Shown: in pieces, positions 17,946 through 27,765 of the stretch | How the letters are laid out: the number at the start of each line of letters is the position of its first letter | How positions within the stretch are numbered: position 1 is the stretch's first letter | NCBI RefSeq assembly: GCF_001636845.1 | Contig: NZ_LITT01000065.1 | Coordinates: 62,001 to 126,000 of the forward strand | Source of the DNA: Clostridium ljungdahlii | GTDB taxonomy: Bacteria > Bacillota > Clostridia > Clostridiales > Clostridiaceae | Length of the DNA: 64,000 bases | Direction: 5' to 3' | Position numbers and translations under genes: made by a program | The notes under the pieces: model-generated | Told to the model about the DNA's origin: nothing | The model's input: the letters and a program-made list of their open reading frames with translations, nothing else | The model's database searches: none

Positions 17946-18653
17946 ATGGAAGAGATAGGCTTTATTGAATTGCTAGAAAAGAAATTCAATATGAGTTTTA
18001 GTAACAAGGAAATCATAGAAGTAGCTTTAACTCATAGTTCATATGCTAATGGTAGAAAAAATATAAAATTCAATGAAAGATTAGAGTTTTTAGGAGATTC
18101 TGTATTACAGCTTTGTATATCAGAATATTTATTTTTAAAATATAAAAGTAAACCTGAAGGAGAGCTTACAAAAAAAAGGTCTCTTATAGTTTGTGAAAAT
18201 TCCCTTTATCATGTAGCTAAAAAATGGAATGTTGGTAAATACATAAAAATGAGTAAGGGAGAAGAAATTACAGGAGGAAGAAAAAGAACTTCCATATTGG
18301 CAGATTGTGTTGAAGCCATTATTGCTGCAATTTATTTGAATTTTGGATATGAGAGGACAGGAAAATTTATAATTGAAAATTTTCAAGATATTATAGAAAA
18401 TGCTATTAAAAATAGAATAATTATGGATTATAAAACCAAGCTTCAAGAAACTTTGCAAAAAGACGGGGATGTATCTATAGAATATAACCTCGTAAAATAT
18501 GAAGGACCCCCTCATAGAAGAAAGTTTTATACTGAAGTGTGTACAGAAAAAAATGTTTTGGGTAGTGGTGTAGGATACAGCAAAAAGGAATCAGAGCAGA
18601 AGGCAGCTCGAGATGCTTTGATGAAATTAAATGTAAAAGTAAGTATGCTTTAG
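17946..18653 (+). CDS. rnc: Ribonuclease III
   Basis: This 235-residue enzyme cleaves double-stranded RNA and matures rRNA. The catalytic signature NERLEFLGDSVLQL lies near residue 40, with the second acidic site ADCVEAIIAAIY. A C-terminal dsRNA-binding domain ends in KKESEQKAARDALMKL. The frame extends upstream to 17898, but the ATG at 17946 has AAAGGAGAA in register. It is followed by a radical SAM gene and smc. Confidence 0.97.
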   Translation: MEEIGFIELLEKKFNMSFSNKEIIEVALTHSSYANGRKNIKFNERLEFLGDSVLQLCISEYLFLKYKSKPEGELTKKRSLIVCENSLYHVAKKWNVGKYIKMSKGEEITGGRKRTSILADCVEAIIAAIYLNFGYERTGKFIIENFQDIIENAIKNRIIMDYKTKLQETLQKDGDVSIEYNLVKYEGPPHRRKFYTEVCTEKNVLGSGVGYSKKESEQKAARDALMKLNVKVSML

Positions 18654-18671
18654 AAATGGGGATAAGTAAAA

Positions 18672-19739
18672 ATGAAACATTATATAATACCTATATTTGT
18701 GCCTAACGAAGGATGCCCCCATAATTGTGTATTTTGTGACCAGACTGCAATTACAGGAAATGAGGAAAAAGTTGATGCCTGTTTTACTAGAAATACTATA
18801 AATCAGTATTTAAAAACTATAAAACGAGAAAATTCCGTAGTAGAAGTATCTTTTTTTGGAGGTACTTTTACTGCGATTCCTATGGAAAGGCAAAATGAAC
18901 TTTTAAGTGTGGCTAAAGAGTATAAAGATAGAGGAGATATAGATCTTATACATATGTCAACAAGACCAGATTATATAGACAAGAGTATACTGGATAACTT
19001 AAAAAGTTATTCTGTAGACGTTATAGAACTTGGTGTACAGTCATTAGATGAAGAAGTGCTTATAAAATCAGGAAGAGGACATTCTGCGGAGGATGTTGTT
19101 AAAGCATCTTCTCTTATAAAGGAGTACGGATTCACATTAGGACACCAGATTATGCTGGGGTTGCCTTCGGATACTTTCAAAAAAGATATAGAAACTGTAA
19201 AAAAATCCGTACTTATGAATCCAGATATATACAGATTATATCCTGCTCTTGTAATAAAGGGAACTTTCATGGAGACCATGTACAAAAGAGGTATATATAA
19301 GCCTTATACATTAGATGAAGCAGTGGATATATGCAGGAATTTATATTATATTTTGAAAAAAAATGAAATAAATGTAATAAGAATGGGACTGCAACCTACA
19401 GAAGAAATAAATGTAGGTAAGGATGTAATAGCAGGTCCTTTTCATCCTGCCTTTAGGGAACTGGTAGAAGGAAGTATTTACAATAGTATGATAGAAGATA
19501 GCATATCAGAGTCTTATGAGGGAAATGTAGTTATAAAGATAAACAATAAGGATATTTCAAAATTGTATGCAAATAAAAGAAAATATTTCAATGATATGAA
19601 AAAGAAATTTGGTAAATGTTTTGTAAAAGTTATTCAAGATCATTCAATTAGTAGGGAAAACATAGTTATAATTGAAGAGGGAGTAACTAAATCCGTATGT
19701 ATAAATGAATATATAGGAGATAAGTGTAAGGAAAGGTAG
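18672..19739 (+). CDS. Radical SAM protein of the Elp3-like group
   Basis: This 355-residue protein has the radical SAM cluster motif at the N-terminus (CPHNCVFC, followed by DQTAITG) and FFGGTFTAIP soon after. The rest matches the Elp3/coproporphyrinogen-oxidase-like group with a Radical_SAM_C part (GLQPTEEI and GPFHPAFRELVEG). There is no acetyltransferase domain. It sits between rnc and smc, as in other clostridia. The substrate is unknown; tRNA modification is one possibility. Confidence 0.88.
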   Translation: MKHYIIPIFVPNEGCPHNCVFCDQTAITGNEEKVDACFTRNTINQYLKTIKRENSVVEVSFFGGTFTAIPMERQNELLSVAKEYKDRGDIDLIHMSTRPDYIDKSILDNLKSYSVDVIELGVQSLDEEVLIKSGRGHSAEDVVKASSLIKEYGFTLGHQIMLGLPSDTFKKDIETVKKSVLMNPDIYRLYPALVIKGTFMETMYKRGIYKPYTLDEAVDICRNLYYILKKNEINVIRMGLQPTEEINVGKDVIAGPFHPAFRELVEGSIYNSMIEDSISESYEGNVVIKINNKDISKLYANKRKYFNDMKKKFGKCFVKVIQDHSISRENIVIIEEGVTKSVCINEYIGDKCKER

Positions 19740-19764
19740 AGTTTTTTAAAGGAGTGTGTGTATT

Positions 19765-19860
19765 ATGAAAAAGAATACTAGAGATAAAATGATGAAGGTA
19801 ATGATAGTTTTTGTAGTGCTTATGTTTTTAGTTACGCTTCTTCCAATGCTTTTTAGATAA
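19765..19860 (+). CDS. 31-residue single-pass membrane peptide upstream of smc
   Basis: A good ribosome site (AAAGGAGTG) precedes a 31-codon frame. It has a basic N-terminus (KKNTRDKMMK) and one hydrophobic helix (VMIVFVVLMFLVTLLPMLF) ending in Arg. It lies between the radical SAM gene and smc and ends 14 bp before the smc start. The size resembles small DUF4044-type proteins of Firmicutes, but I cannot confirm membership. Confidence 0.6.
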   Translation: MKKNTRDKMMKVMIVFVVLMFLVTLLPMLFR

Positions 19861-19874
19861 GGGGCTGCTCTTCG

Positions 19875-22800
19875 ATGTTTTTAAAGAATATAGAGATAAG
19901 AGGATTCAAATCCTTTGCAGACAAGACGGAACTTATATTTAAAGGAGGAGTTACCTCTATAGTAGGGCCAAATGGAAGTGGAAAGAGCAATATTTCTGAT
20001 GCAATTAAGTGGGTGTTAGGGGAACAAAGTGTCAAAAGCCTTAGAGGCGGAAAGATGGAGGATGTAATTTTTGCTGGTACTCAATATAGAAAACCAGTTG
20101 GATTATGTCAGGTTTCTCTTACCTTAAATAATGAGGATAAGAAACTTCCTATTGATTATTCTGATGTAACTGTTTCAAGAAGACTTTATAGGTCTGGAGA
20201 AAGTGAATACTACATAAATAATACTCAGTGTAGATTAAAAGATGTAAATGAACTATTTATGGACACAGGTATAGGAAGAGAAGGTTATTCAATAATAGGA
20301 CAAGGTAAAATAGATGCTTTATTGAGTGGAAAACCTGAAGATAGAAGGAGCGTACTGGAAGAAGCTGCAGGTATTGTTAAATTTAAGTGGAGAAAAGAAG
20401 AAGCAGAAAAAAAACTATCAAATACTGATGCCAATTTGGTAAGAATAGAAGATATTTTAGAAACTCATACTGAAAGGTTAGAATCACTTAAAGAGGAAAA
20501 TGACAAGGCTAATGAATTTTTGAAACTATCAAAGAATCTGAAGGAAAAGGAAATAAATTTATTAGTTCATTCTATGGAAAAAATAGAAAGCAAAATTGGA
20601 GAAAATCAAAAATCTACAGATTTTATGGATAAAGAAGTTAAAGAATTGAATTTAGAATTTGTGGATTTAAAATGTAAGATAACAAATGGGAATGAACAAG
20701 TTGAGGATTTTAACAATAAAAATTCTGATTGTAAAACAAATTATTATGGAGACCGAGAACGTGTTCAACAAACAGAGGGTGAAATAAAGCTTTTAAAACA
20801 AAGAATAGAAAATTTAAAGGAAACTATAGAAAAAAATTTTTTAGAGTTAAAACAAGTTGAAGAATCTAAGGGAAAAAAACTGCAGCAGGTGGAACTTCAA
20901 AAAAATAGCATTTCCGAGTTAAAAGCGGATAAGGATAAATTAGAGAATAGTATATCTCAGTATAACGATAATATAGGAAATGTGCAAAAAAATGCAGTAG
21001 AAAGAGAAGATTTATATAAGAAATTAAAGGATGATCAGATAGAATATTTAAGTAATATATCTAACTTGAAAAATGATATATCTTCTGCACAAAAGGAAAT
21101 AGAAGATACGCTGGATAAAATTAATAATATGAAAAGTTCCTGCGAAAGCTATATTCATTCTATAAAAATAAATGCTAGTACTAAGGATATGCTGGTTTCA
21201 AAAGTATCTAGTATAAAAGAACTAATATCGGGATATCAAGACAAAGTTAAAGAAAATAAAAGGAAAATTTCAAAATCTAATACTAATCTTGTTTTAGAAG
21301 AAAAAAATCTTAAAGAATTAAACAAAACATATAACAAATTAGAGGCAAATTATGCCGTGCTTTTGAATTTGCAGCAGCACTATGAAGGATATAATAGGTC
21401 TGTAAAATCACTTATTAAGGATATAAAAGATAAGGTAGTAAGAGTACCTGAAAACAGTTGTTTTTTGCTTGGAGAGGTTATAGAGTTACCTAAAGAGTAT
21501 GAAACTTGTATAGAGGTTGCCCTTGGTAGTGCCATATCCAATATAATAACTGAAGATGAAATTACGGCCAAAGCTCTCATAAAGCATTTGAAGAATAAAA
21601 ATATGGGAAGAGCTACTTTTTTGCCACTCAATATAATAAAGGGAAAAAAGATTTCTAATAGTGAAAGATTTAAGAGTATAAGTGGATATATAGGAATCGC
21701 TAGTGAGGTCGTAAATTATAAAGATAAATTTAAAAATGCACTTGAATATGTACTTGGAAGAACAGTTATATGTGAAGACATGGATAGCGCACTTAAAATA
21801 GCTAAATTAAGTGGATATAGTTTTAGAATAGTTACTTTAGCTGGAGATGTAGTAAATTCAGGAGGATCACTTACTGGTGGAAGTTTTCAAAAAAAGAACA
21901 GCAATATAATAGGGCGAAAGCGTGAAATAGAAGAAAGTGCAATTAAAATAAATAAAACAAGTGAATCCCTAAAAGATTTAAATGGAAAAGTACAAGAATA
22001 TAAAAAATGTATAAAAGAATTGGATGAAGAAATTTTAGATTTAAAGGAAAAAGGTTATTCTGAAAATATAGAATTGACTAAGATTCAGGGAAAGATAAAT
22101 AATATAGATAATGAAAGCTCTAAATTGATAGAAAATATGGAAATATCAAATAGAGAGATAGATATTTTGACTAAAAATAAAGAGCTGAAGGAAAAAAATC
22201 TAGAGGATAAAAAGAAGAAATTAGAAAATTCCTTGGGACAACAAAACAAAAATGACAGTTCTATTTTAAAAATAGAAAAGGAATTAGAAGAAAATAAAAG
22301 TAACATAGAAAAAATGAAAGAAAAACTTTTAGATTTTAAAGTAAAAAAGGCTCAATTAGATGAAAGTATCTTAAATAAAAACAGAGAGCTTAAGAGATTG
22401 ACAGATGAAATACAAGAATTAAGCATGAAAAAATCTAGGATAATTGAGCAAGACAAAGATTGTGAAAATAATATACATAATCAAGAGTTGAAGGTAAATG
22501 AAAATAAAGAAAAGATACAAGTTTTAAATAAAAATATAGAAATTTTAAAAAATAGTATAGAGGAAAATGATAAAGAACTTATAAAATTAAAGGATAACGT
22601 AAAAAAATGTAATGAAAAGTTAGAAAGTTTAACTCTTTTAATAAATAAGAAAGAAGAAAAGCTTCATAAAGTGCAAGTAGTTTTAGCTAGGCTTAATTCA
22701 GAAAAAGAAAATATGTGTTTAAAACTAAAAAATGAAATTAAAATTACCTATGAAGAAGCCCTAAAATATAAAAAGGACATAGAAAATTTAGATAAATATA

Positions 22801-23438
22801 ATTCAGACATAGTAAATTTGAAAAATAGTATTTCTAAATTAGGAATAGTGAATTTGGGTGCTATACAGGAGTATAGTGATTTGAGAGAAAAGGTAACATT
22901 CTTAAGTACTCAAAGAGAAGATTTGGTAAAATCAAAAGAAGAGTTAAATAATGTAATAGATGCTATGACGGAAAAAATGAGAACCGTATTCAAAAAAAAT
23001 TTTGATAGATTAAAAGAAAGTTTTAATGACACGTTTAAAGAGTTGTTTAAAGGTGGAAGTGCAGATTTAATAATTACAGGTGGAGATGAACTTAGTGGAA
23101 ATATAGATATAACAGTTCAGCCCCCAGGAAAAAGACTTCAAAACATAAATCTAATGTCTGGAGGAGAAAAGGGGTTATCTGCTATAGCACTTTTATTTGC
23201 AATACTTAAGATAAAACCTACTCCTTTTTGTATATTGGATGAAATAGAAGCTGCCCTTGACGATGCAAATGTAGCACGATATGCAAGCTTCCTAAAGAAA
23301 TTTTCAAATGAGACTCAGTTTATTGTTATAACTCATAGAAGAGGAACTATGGAGGCAAGTGATGTGCTTTATGGAGTTACTATGGAGGAAAAAGGTGTTT
23401 CAAAAATTGTTTCTGTAAGTCTAAAGGATGAATATTAA
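19875..23438 (+). CDS. smc: Chromosome partition protein Smc
   Basis: This 1187-residue condensin ATPase organises the chromosome with ScpA and ScpB. Walker A is GPNGSGKSNI (residues 31-40). Long coiled coils cover about 165-500 and 690-1000, with a hinge between them. The ABC signature LMSGGEKG is near 1094 and Walker B (CILDEIEAALDD) near 1120. The length is typical. In Firmicutes it is grouped with rnc and ftsY, as here, although a repeat element separates smc from ftsY. Confidence 0.98.
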   Translation: MFLKNIEIRGFKSFADKTELIFKGGVTSIVGPNGSGKSNISDAIKWVLGEQSVKSLRGGKMEDVIFAGTQYRKPVGLCQVSLTLNNEDKKLPIDYSDVTVSRRLYRSGESEYYINNTQCRLKDVNELFMDTGIGREGYSIIGQGKIDALLSGKPEDRRSVLEEAAGIVKFKWRKEEAEKKLSNTDANLVRIEDILETHTERLESLKEENDKANEFLKLSKNLKEKEINLLVHSMEKIESKIGENQKSTDFMDKEVKELNLEFVDLKCKITNGNEQVEDFNNKNSDCKTNYYGDRERVQQTEGEIKLLKQRIENLKETIEKNFLELKQVEESKGKKLQQVELQKNSISELKADKDKLENSISQYNDNIGNVQKNAVEREDLYKKLKDDQIEYLSNISNLKNDISSAQKEIEDTLDKINNMKSSCESYIHSIKINASTKDMLVSKVSSIKELISGYQDKVKENKRKISKSNTNLVLEEKNLKELNKTYNKLEANYAVLLNLQQHYEGYNRSVKSLIKDIKDKVVRVPENSCFLLGEVIELPKEYETCIEVALGSAISNIITEDEITAKALIKHLKNKNMGRATFLPLNIIKGKKISNSERFKSISGYIGIASEVVNYKDKFKNALEYVLGRTVICEDMDSALKIAKLSGYSFRIVTLAGDVVNSGGSLTGGSFQKKNSNIIGRKREIEESAIKINKTSESLKDLNGKVQEYKKCIKELDEEILDLKEKGYSENIELTKIQGKINNIDNESSKLIENMEISNREIDILTKNKELKEKNLEDKKKKLENSLGQQNKNDSSILKIEKELEENKSNIEKMKEKLLDFKVKKAQLDESILNKNRELKRLTDEIQELSMKKSRIIEQDKDCENNIHNQELKVNENKEKIQVLNKNIEILKNSIEENDKELIKLKDNVKKCNEKLESLTLLINKKEEKLHKVQVVLARLNSEKENMCLKLKNEIKITYEEALKYKKDIENLDKYNSDIVNLKNSISKLGIVNLGAIQEYSDLREKVTFLSTQREDLVKSKEELNNVIDAMTEKMRTVFKKNFDRLKESFNDTFKELFKGGSADLIITGGDELSGNIDITVQPPGKRLQNINLMSGGEKGLSAIALLFAILKIKPTPFCILDEIEAALDDANVARYASFLKKFSNETQFIVITHRRGTMEASDVLYGVTMEEKGVSKIVSVSLKDEY

Positions 23439-23440
23439 CC

Positions 23441-23814
23441 ACTCAACTTTCACAGTTTAAAAATAATACGACACAACTTTTTAGAGGACAATTGACAGAG
23501 GACATAGGACAGTGAAGGTAAGTTTTCTTACTTATGTCAGAAAACTAATTTATTTTTTTAGGCTTGTTTTGCTAATGCAAAACATCGCTTAAGCAGGCAT
23601 CTAAAATCTATTATTTTAAGATAATTGCTTACTTAGAGAGTATCAAGGAGAAAGAAAAAGAACATGAGTTTCTTTTAAATTAAAGATTTTTCGTAGTGTA
23701 GCGAAGAAAAATCTTCCTTCACTGTCCACTGTCAATTGTCCACTGTCCTCTTGAAAATATTGTTTCGCAATATTCTTATTAAGTTAATTTCTTACGTACG
23801 AAAGTTGAGTCAAT
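23441..23814. repeat. Long palindromic MITE-like element between smc and ftsY
   Basis: The whole smc-ftsY gap is one imperfect palindrome. Exact 11-bp terminal inverted repeats, ACTCAACTTTC (23441-23451) and GAAAGTTGAGT (23800-23810), bracket it. Inside, arms at about 23483-23517 and 23716-23750 are complementary and built of GGACA/ATTGACAG-like units ending in AGTGAAGG. Smaller hairpins include GTTTTGC-TAAT-GCAAAAC (23566-23583) and AATATTG-TTTCG-CAATATT near 23756. No coding frame is credible. It shares its right end with the element at 43430-43618. Confidence 0.75.
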
Positions 23815-23846
23815 ATACCTAAAAAATATGAAAGGATGTGCCAAAT

Positions 23847-24758
23847 ATGCTAAAAGGATTTTTTGATAAATTAAAAAATGGACTTGAAAAAACCAAAAGT
23901 AATTTAACTGGAAAAATAAGTGACATGTTAACTAGTGCTGTCAGTATAGATGATGACTTGTATGAAGAATTGGAAGAGATACTTATAACAGCAGATATAG
24001 GTGTTGAAACCACTACTTATATTATAGATAAATTAAAAGAAAAGATAAAAGAGCAAAAAATAAAGGATCCTTCTCTTATAAACCAGTGCTTAAAGGAAGT
24101 TATTATAGACATATTGGGGGATGAAAAAAATAGTATTGAACCTGAAAAAACTCCTGAAATAATCCTTGTAATAGGGGTAAATGGCGTGGGAAAGACTACT
24201 TCAATAGGGAAAATGTCTTCAAAACTTAAAGATAGTGGTAATAAAGTAATTATGGCAGCTGCAGATACTTTTAGGGCAGCAGCTATAGATCAATTAGAGG
24301 TGTGGAGCAGGAGAGCCGGTGTTGATATAATAAAACATCAGGAAGGTTCTGATCCTGCAGCAGTTATATTTGATGCTGTTCAGGCAGCAAAAGCACGAAA
24401 AGCTGATGTGCTCATATGTGATACTGCAGGTAGATTGCATAACAAGAAAAACTTAATGGACGAATTGAGTAAGATAAATAGGGTAATAGACAGGGAATAC
24501 AAAGAAGCATTTAAACAAACTTTACTTGTATTAGATGCAACTACGGGACAAAATGCAGTACAGCAGGCAAAACAATTTACTGAAGTATGTCCTATAGATG
24601 GTATAATACTCACTAAGCTAGATGGTACCGCTAAGGGTGGAATTGTAATATCTATTAAGCATAGTCTAGATATACCTGTAAAATTAATAGGAGTTGGAGA
24701 AGGCATAGATGATCTCCAGGAATTTTATAGCAGAGATTTTGTAGAGGCATTATTTTAA
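23847..24758 (+). CDS. ftsY: Signal recognition particle receptor FtsY
   Basis: This 303-residue SRP GTPase docks Ffh-ribosome complexes at the membrane. The NG domain shows GVNGVGKTT (from about residue 110), DTAGR and TKLDGTAKGG. The acidic A domain of E. coli FtsY is absent, as usual in Firmicutes. The N-terminus MLKGFFDKLKNGLEKTK is an amphipathic membrane-binding helix. A GTG nine bases upstream overlaps the ribosome site AAAGGATGTG, so the ATG was chosen. Confidence 0.97.
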   Translation: MLKGFFDKLKNGLEKTKSNLTGKISDMLTSAVSIDDDLYEELEEILITADIGVETTTYIIDKLKEKIKEQKIKDPSLINQCLKEVIIDILGDEKNSIEPEKTPEIILVIGVNGVGKTTSIGKMSSKLKDSGNKVIMAAADTFRAAAIDQLEVWSRRAGVDIIKHQEGSDPAAVIFDAVQAAKARKADVLICDTAGRLHNKKNLMDELSKINRVIDREYKEAFKQTLLVLDATTGQNAVQQAKQFTEVCPIDGIILTKLDGTAKGGIVISIKHSLDIPVKLIGVGEGIDDLQEFYSRDFVEALF

Positions 24759-24778
24759 AATCTGTTAAGTAAAAGTAC

Positions 24779-24807
24779 TTGACACCACCCGCAAATTTTG
24801 ATATTAT
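24779..24807 (+). promoter_or_regulatory. Near-consensus promoter for ylxM-ffh
   Basis: A perfect TTGACA (24779-24784), 17-bp spacer and TATTAT (24802-24807) precede ylxM by about 75 bp. This separates SRP synthesis from ftsY. Confidence 0.85.
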
Positions 24808-24882
24808 ATATTTCGTTGAATAAAGAGCTTTTAATTTAGGCAGTCCACGTTCTAATAAATTAATTTAAGTTGAGATGGTATT

Positions 24883-25218
24883 ATGGAAGAGAGGGTACAG
24901 CTTTCAATATTGCTCGATATATATGGTAAGCTTTTAACTGAGAAACAGCAAGATGTGATGGATTTGTACTATAATGAGGATCTTTCTTTAGCAGAAATAT
25001 CTGAACACACTAGTACTAGTAGGCAGGCAGTATATGACATAATAAAGAGATGCCACAAACTTTTATTGCAGTATGAAGAAAAGCTTCATTTGTTAGAGAA
25101 GAATGAAAAGCTGAAAAAAAGTAAGCAATCTCTTTTAGAATTTATAGATTCACTTTGCTGTAATGAAAATAAAGAAATGCTTAGTAAAATAAAGAATTAC
25201 ATAATAGATAATATTTGA
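24883..25218 (+). CDS. ylxM: YlxM/p13 family DNA-binding protein
   Basis: This 111-residue protein has a sigma-factor region 4-like helix-turn-helix ([18 protein letters not shown] and [19 protein letters not shown], about residues 17-53) and a basic helical tail. YlxM genes precede ffh throughout Firmicutes, and in streptococci the protein influences SRP activity. The ffh start is 16 bp after its stop. The ribosome site before the ATG is weak (TTGAGATGG). Confidence 0.94.
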   Translation: MEERVQLSILLDIYGKLLTEKQQDVMDLYYNEDLSLAEISEHTSTSRQAVYDIIKRCHKLLLQYEEKLHLLEKNEKLKKSKQSLLEFIDSLCCNENKEMLSKIKNYIIDNI

Positions 25219-25234
25219 ATTTAGGAGGATTATC

Positions 25235-26584
25235 ATGGCTTTTGAAGGATTGGCATCTAAACTTCAGGAAACTTTAAAAAAGCTTAGAGGCAAAGGCAAA
25301 CTTTCTGAAAAAGATATAAAAGATGCTATGAGAGAAGTGAAATTGGCACTTTTAGAGGCAGATGTTAATTACAAAGTTGTGAAAAATTTTATTAAAAGTG
25401 TCAGTGAAAAATGTATGGGAGAAGAAGTATTAAAAAGTTTGACTCCAGCACAGCAAGTTATAAAAATAGTAAATGAAGAACTTACATTATTAATGGGTAA
25501 AAATGAAAGTGGAATTGAGTATAATTCCAATGGATTGACTGTAATAATGCTTGTCGGACTTCAAGGTGCAGGAAAAACTACCATGTGTGGAAAATTGGCA
25601 CTTCAACTTAGAAAAAAGAATAAGAAACCCCTTCTAGCAGCTTGCGATATATATAGACCTGCTGCAATAAAACAACTTCAAGTAGTTGGAAAAGAAATAG
25701 ATGTTCCTGTATTTTCAATGGGAGATAAGGTAACAGCGGTAGATATATGTAAAGGGGCTTTGGAATATGCAAAAAACAACAATTTAAATGTAGTCATAAT
25801 AGATACAGCAGGTAGACTTCAAATAGATGAAGAACTTATGGGTGAATTGAAGCAAATTAAGGAAAATGTAACCCCTGATGAAATCATGCTTGTAGTAGAT
25901 GCAATGACAGGCCAAGATGCAGTTAATGTGGCTTCCAGCTTTAACGAACAGTTAAATATAAGTGGGGTCATACTTACAAAATTAGATGGAGATACGAGGG
26001 GCGGAGCAGCATTATCCATAAGGTCTATGACTGATAAACCTATAAAATTTGTAGGTATGGGAGAAAAAATGAATGATCTTCAAGTATTCTATCCAGATAG
26101 AATGGCTTCGAGAATACTTGGTATGGGAGATGTGCTTTCACTTATAGAAAAAGCACAGCAATCTATAGATAAAGAAGAAGCTGAAAAGTTAGGAAATAGA
26201 ATGCTGAACAAGGAGTTTAACTTTGAAGATTTTCTAGCTATAATGCAGCAGACTAAGAAAATGGGACCTATAAGTAAACTTATGGAGATGGTACCAGGAG
26301 TTAACATGAAAGAATTAAAGGGAGTAGATTTTTCCAAGGGAGAACAGGAACTTGCAAAAATCGAATGTATAATTAACTCCATGACAGTAAAAGAAAGAAA
26401 AAATCCTTCTATTATAAGTGGTTCGTCTTCAAGAAAAAAGAGAATAGCATTGGGTTCTGGTACTACTATACAGATGGTAAATAAACTTCTAAAGGATTTT
26501 GAAAAGATTAAGAAGACTATGAAACAGTTAAATGGAATGAAAAAAGGGTTTAAAAAGGGACCATTTGGAAAGATGCCTTTTTAA
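25235..26584 (+). CDS. ffh: Signal recognition particle protein Ffh
   Basis: This 449-residue GTPase binds 4.5S/scRNA and signal sequences. The N and G domains show GLQGAGKTT (from residue 108), DTAGR and TKLDGDTRGGAALS. The C-terminal M domain is Met-rich with the SGSSSRKKRIALGSG RNA-binding loop and ends in a GMKKGFKKGPFGKMPF tail. It starts behind TTAGGAGG and is probably co-transcribed with rpsP. Confidence 0.98.
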   Translation: MAFEGLASKLQETLKKLRGKGKLSEKDIKDAMREVKLALLEADVNYKVVKNFIKSVSEKCMGEEVLKSLTPAQQVIKIVNEELTLLMGKNESGIEYNSNGLTVIMLVGLQGAGKTTMCGKLALQLRKKNKKPLLAACDIYRPAAIKQLQVVGKEIDVPVFSMGDKVTAVDICKGALEYAKNNNLNVVIIDTAGRLQIDEELMGELKQIKENVTPDEIMLVVDAMTGQDAVNVASSFNEQLNISGVILTKLDGDTRGGAALSIRSMTDKPIKFVGMGEKMNDLQVFYPDRMASRILGMGDVLSLIEKAQQSIDKEEAEKLGNRMLNKEFNFEDFLAIMQQTKKMGPISKLMEMVPGVNMKELKGVDFSKGEQELAKIECIINSMTVKERKNPSIISGSSSRKKRIALGSGTTIQMVNKLLKDFEKIKKTMKQLNGMKKGFKKGPFGKMPF

Positions 26585-26648
26585 AATAGAAGTAAGATTC
26601 ATTGATATGAAAGCCATATGCTTGAATATTTTAAGGAGGTGATTATTA

Positions 26649-26906
26649 ATGGCTGTAAAGATAAGATTGAGAAGAATGGGTGCTAAAAAAGCTCCATTTT
26701 ATAGAATAGTTGTAGCAGATTCTAGATCTCCAAGAGATGGAAGATTTATAGAAGAAATAGGATACTATAATCCTACAACTGATCCAACCACTGTTAAATT
26801 TGACGAAGAAAAAGCTGTCAAATGGATAAAAGATGGTGCTCAACCAACTGATGTTATAAAAAAGCTTTTCGATAAAGCTGGGTTAAAAGATAAACTTGAT
26901 AAGTAG
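26649..26906 (+). CDS. rpsP: 30S ribosomal protein S16
   Basis: This 85-residue protein begins [26 protein letters not shown], the S16 signature, and is of normal length. The ribosome site is AAGGAGGTG. It opens the rpsP-khpA-rimM-trmD-rplS set. Confidence 0.98.
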   Translation: MAVKIRLRRMGAKKAPFYRIVVADSRSPRDGRFIEEIGYYNPTTDPTTVKFDEEKAVKWIKDGAQPTDVIKKLFDKAGLKDKLDK

Positions 26907-26924
26907 TAACTGGGGGTGTATTAA

Positions 26925-27152
26925 GTGAAAGAGTTAGTGGAAATTATTGCTAAGTCATTAGTGGATAACCCAGATATGGTTCAAGTAAATGAAATTGCAG
27001 GTGAGCAATCTATAATTCTTGAATTAAAAGTTGCACCAGATGATATGGGAAAGGTGATAGGAAAACAGGGAAGAATAGCCAAGGCTATAAGAACTGTTGT
27101 AAAAGCAGCGGCTATAAAAGAGAATAAAAGAGTTGTTGTAGAGATAATATAA
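26925..27152 (+). CDS. khpA: KH domain RNA-binding protein KhpA (YlqC)
   Basis: This 75-residue protein is a single KH domain with the GxxG loop in [18 protein letters not shown] (about residues 43-60). KhpA works with KhpB in RNA binding and cell-size control in Gram-positive bacteria. It begins at GTG behind GGGGGTG, 18 bp after rpsP, its standard neighbour. Confidence 0.95.
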   Translation: MKELVEIIAKSLVDNPDMVQVNEIAGEQSIILELKVAPDDMGKVIGKQGRIAKAIRTVVKAAAIKENKRVVVEII

Positions 27153-27173
27153 GAGTTAGATATTCTAACTCTT
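27151..27173 (+). terminator. Hairpin after khpA
   Basis: AAGAGTTAGA and TCTAACTCTT form a perfect 10-bp stem with a 3-nt loop, overlapping the khpA stop. The downstream sequence is A/T-rich rather than a clean T run, so it may only attenuate. Confidence 0.55.
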
Positions 27174-27276
27174 ATATTTATATATATAATTTTAAAATTA
27201 AACGAAGGGAGTGAAATTATCCTCTTTTAGAAATTAAGCTTAAAACCTTAATTTTTGATATTTGGGATATTGTTCT

Positions 27277-27765
27277 ATGAAAGATTTTATAACTGTAGGA
27301 CAGATAATAAATACTCATGGAATAAAGGGAGAATTAAAGGTGTATCCTTTAACTGATGATATTGAAAGATTTAGGAAATTAAAATCTGCATATATAGATG
27401 GTACACTAAAAAATATAATAGAATGTAAACTTCAGTCAAATAAGGTTATACTTAAAATTGAGGGTATAGATTCTATAGAAGAAGCTATGGCTTATAAACA
27501 AAAATATATAGAAATTCCGCGAGATGATGCAGTTAAGTTGGAAGAAGGAACATATTTTATTACAGATATAATAGGATGCAGTGTAGTGGATGAGGATGGA
27601 ACTTTTTATGGTAAGGTTGGGGATGTAATTCATACTCATAGTAATGATGTTTACTGGATAAAGGGAGAAAATGAACTTTTAATTCCTGCTATAGAAAATG
27701 TTGTAGTTAGCATAGACGTAGAAAAAGAAAAGATAGTTATAAAGCCGGTGAAAACATGGATGTAA
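27277..27765 (+). CDS. rimM: 16S rRNA processing protein RimM
   Basis: This 162-residue 30S assembly factor has the N-terminal RimM domain ([21 protein letters not shown]) and a C-terminal PRC-barrel. The frame continues to a TTG at 27262 with no ribosome site. The ATG at 27277 gives the family N-terminus but its own site is weak. The gene overlaps trmD by 10 bp, which implies translational coupling. Confidence 0.95.
   Translation: MKDFITVGQIINTHGIKGELKVYPLTDDIERFRKLKSAYIDGTLKNIIECKLQSNKVILKIEGIDSIEEAMAYKQKYIEIPRDDAVKLEEGTYFITDIIGCSVVDEDGTFYGKVGDVIHTHSNDVYWIKGENELLIPAIENVVVSIDVEKEKIVIKPVKTWM

Noticed and set aside
18135-18515. 126-codon minus-strand frame inside rnc
   Set aside because: Antisense shadow of a conserved gene with biased composition and no start signals.
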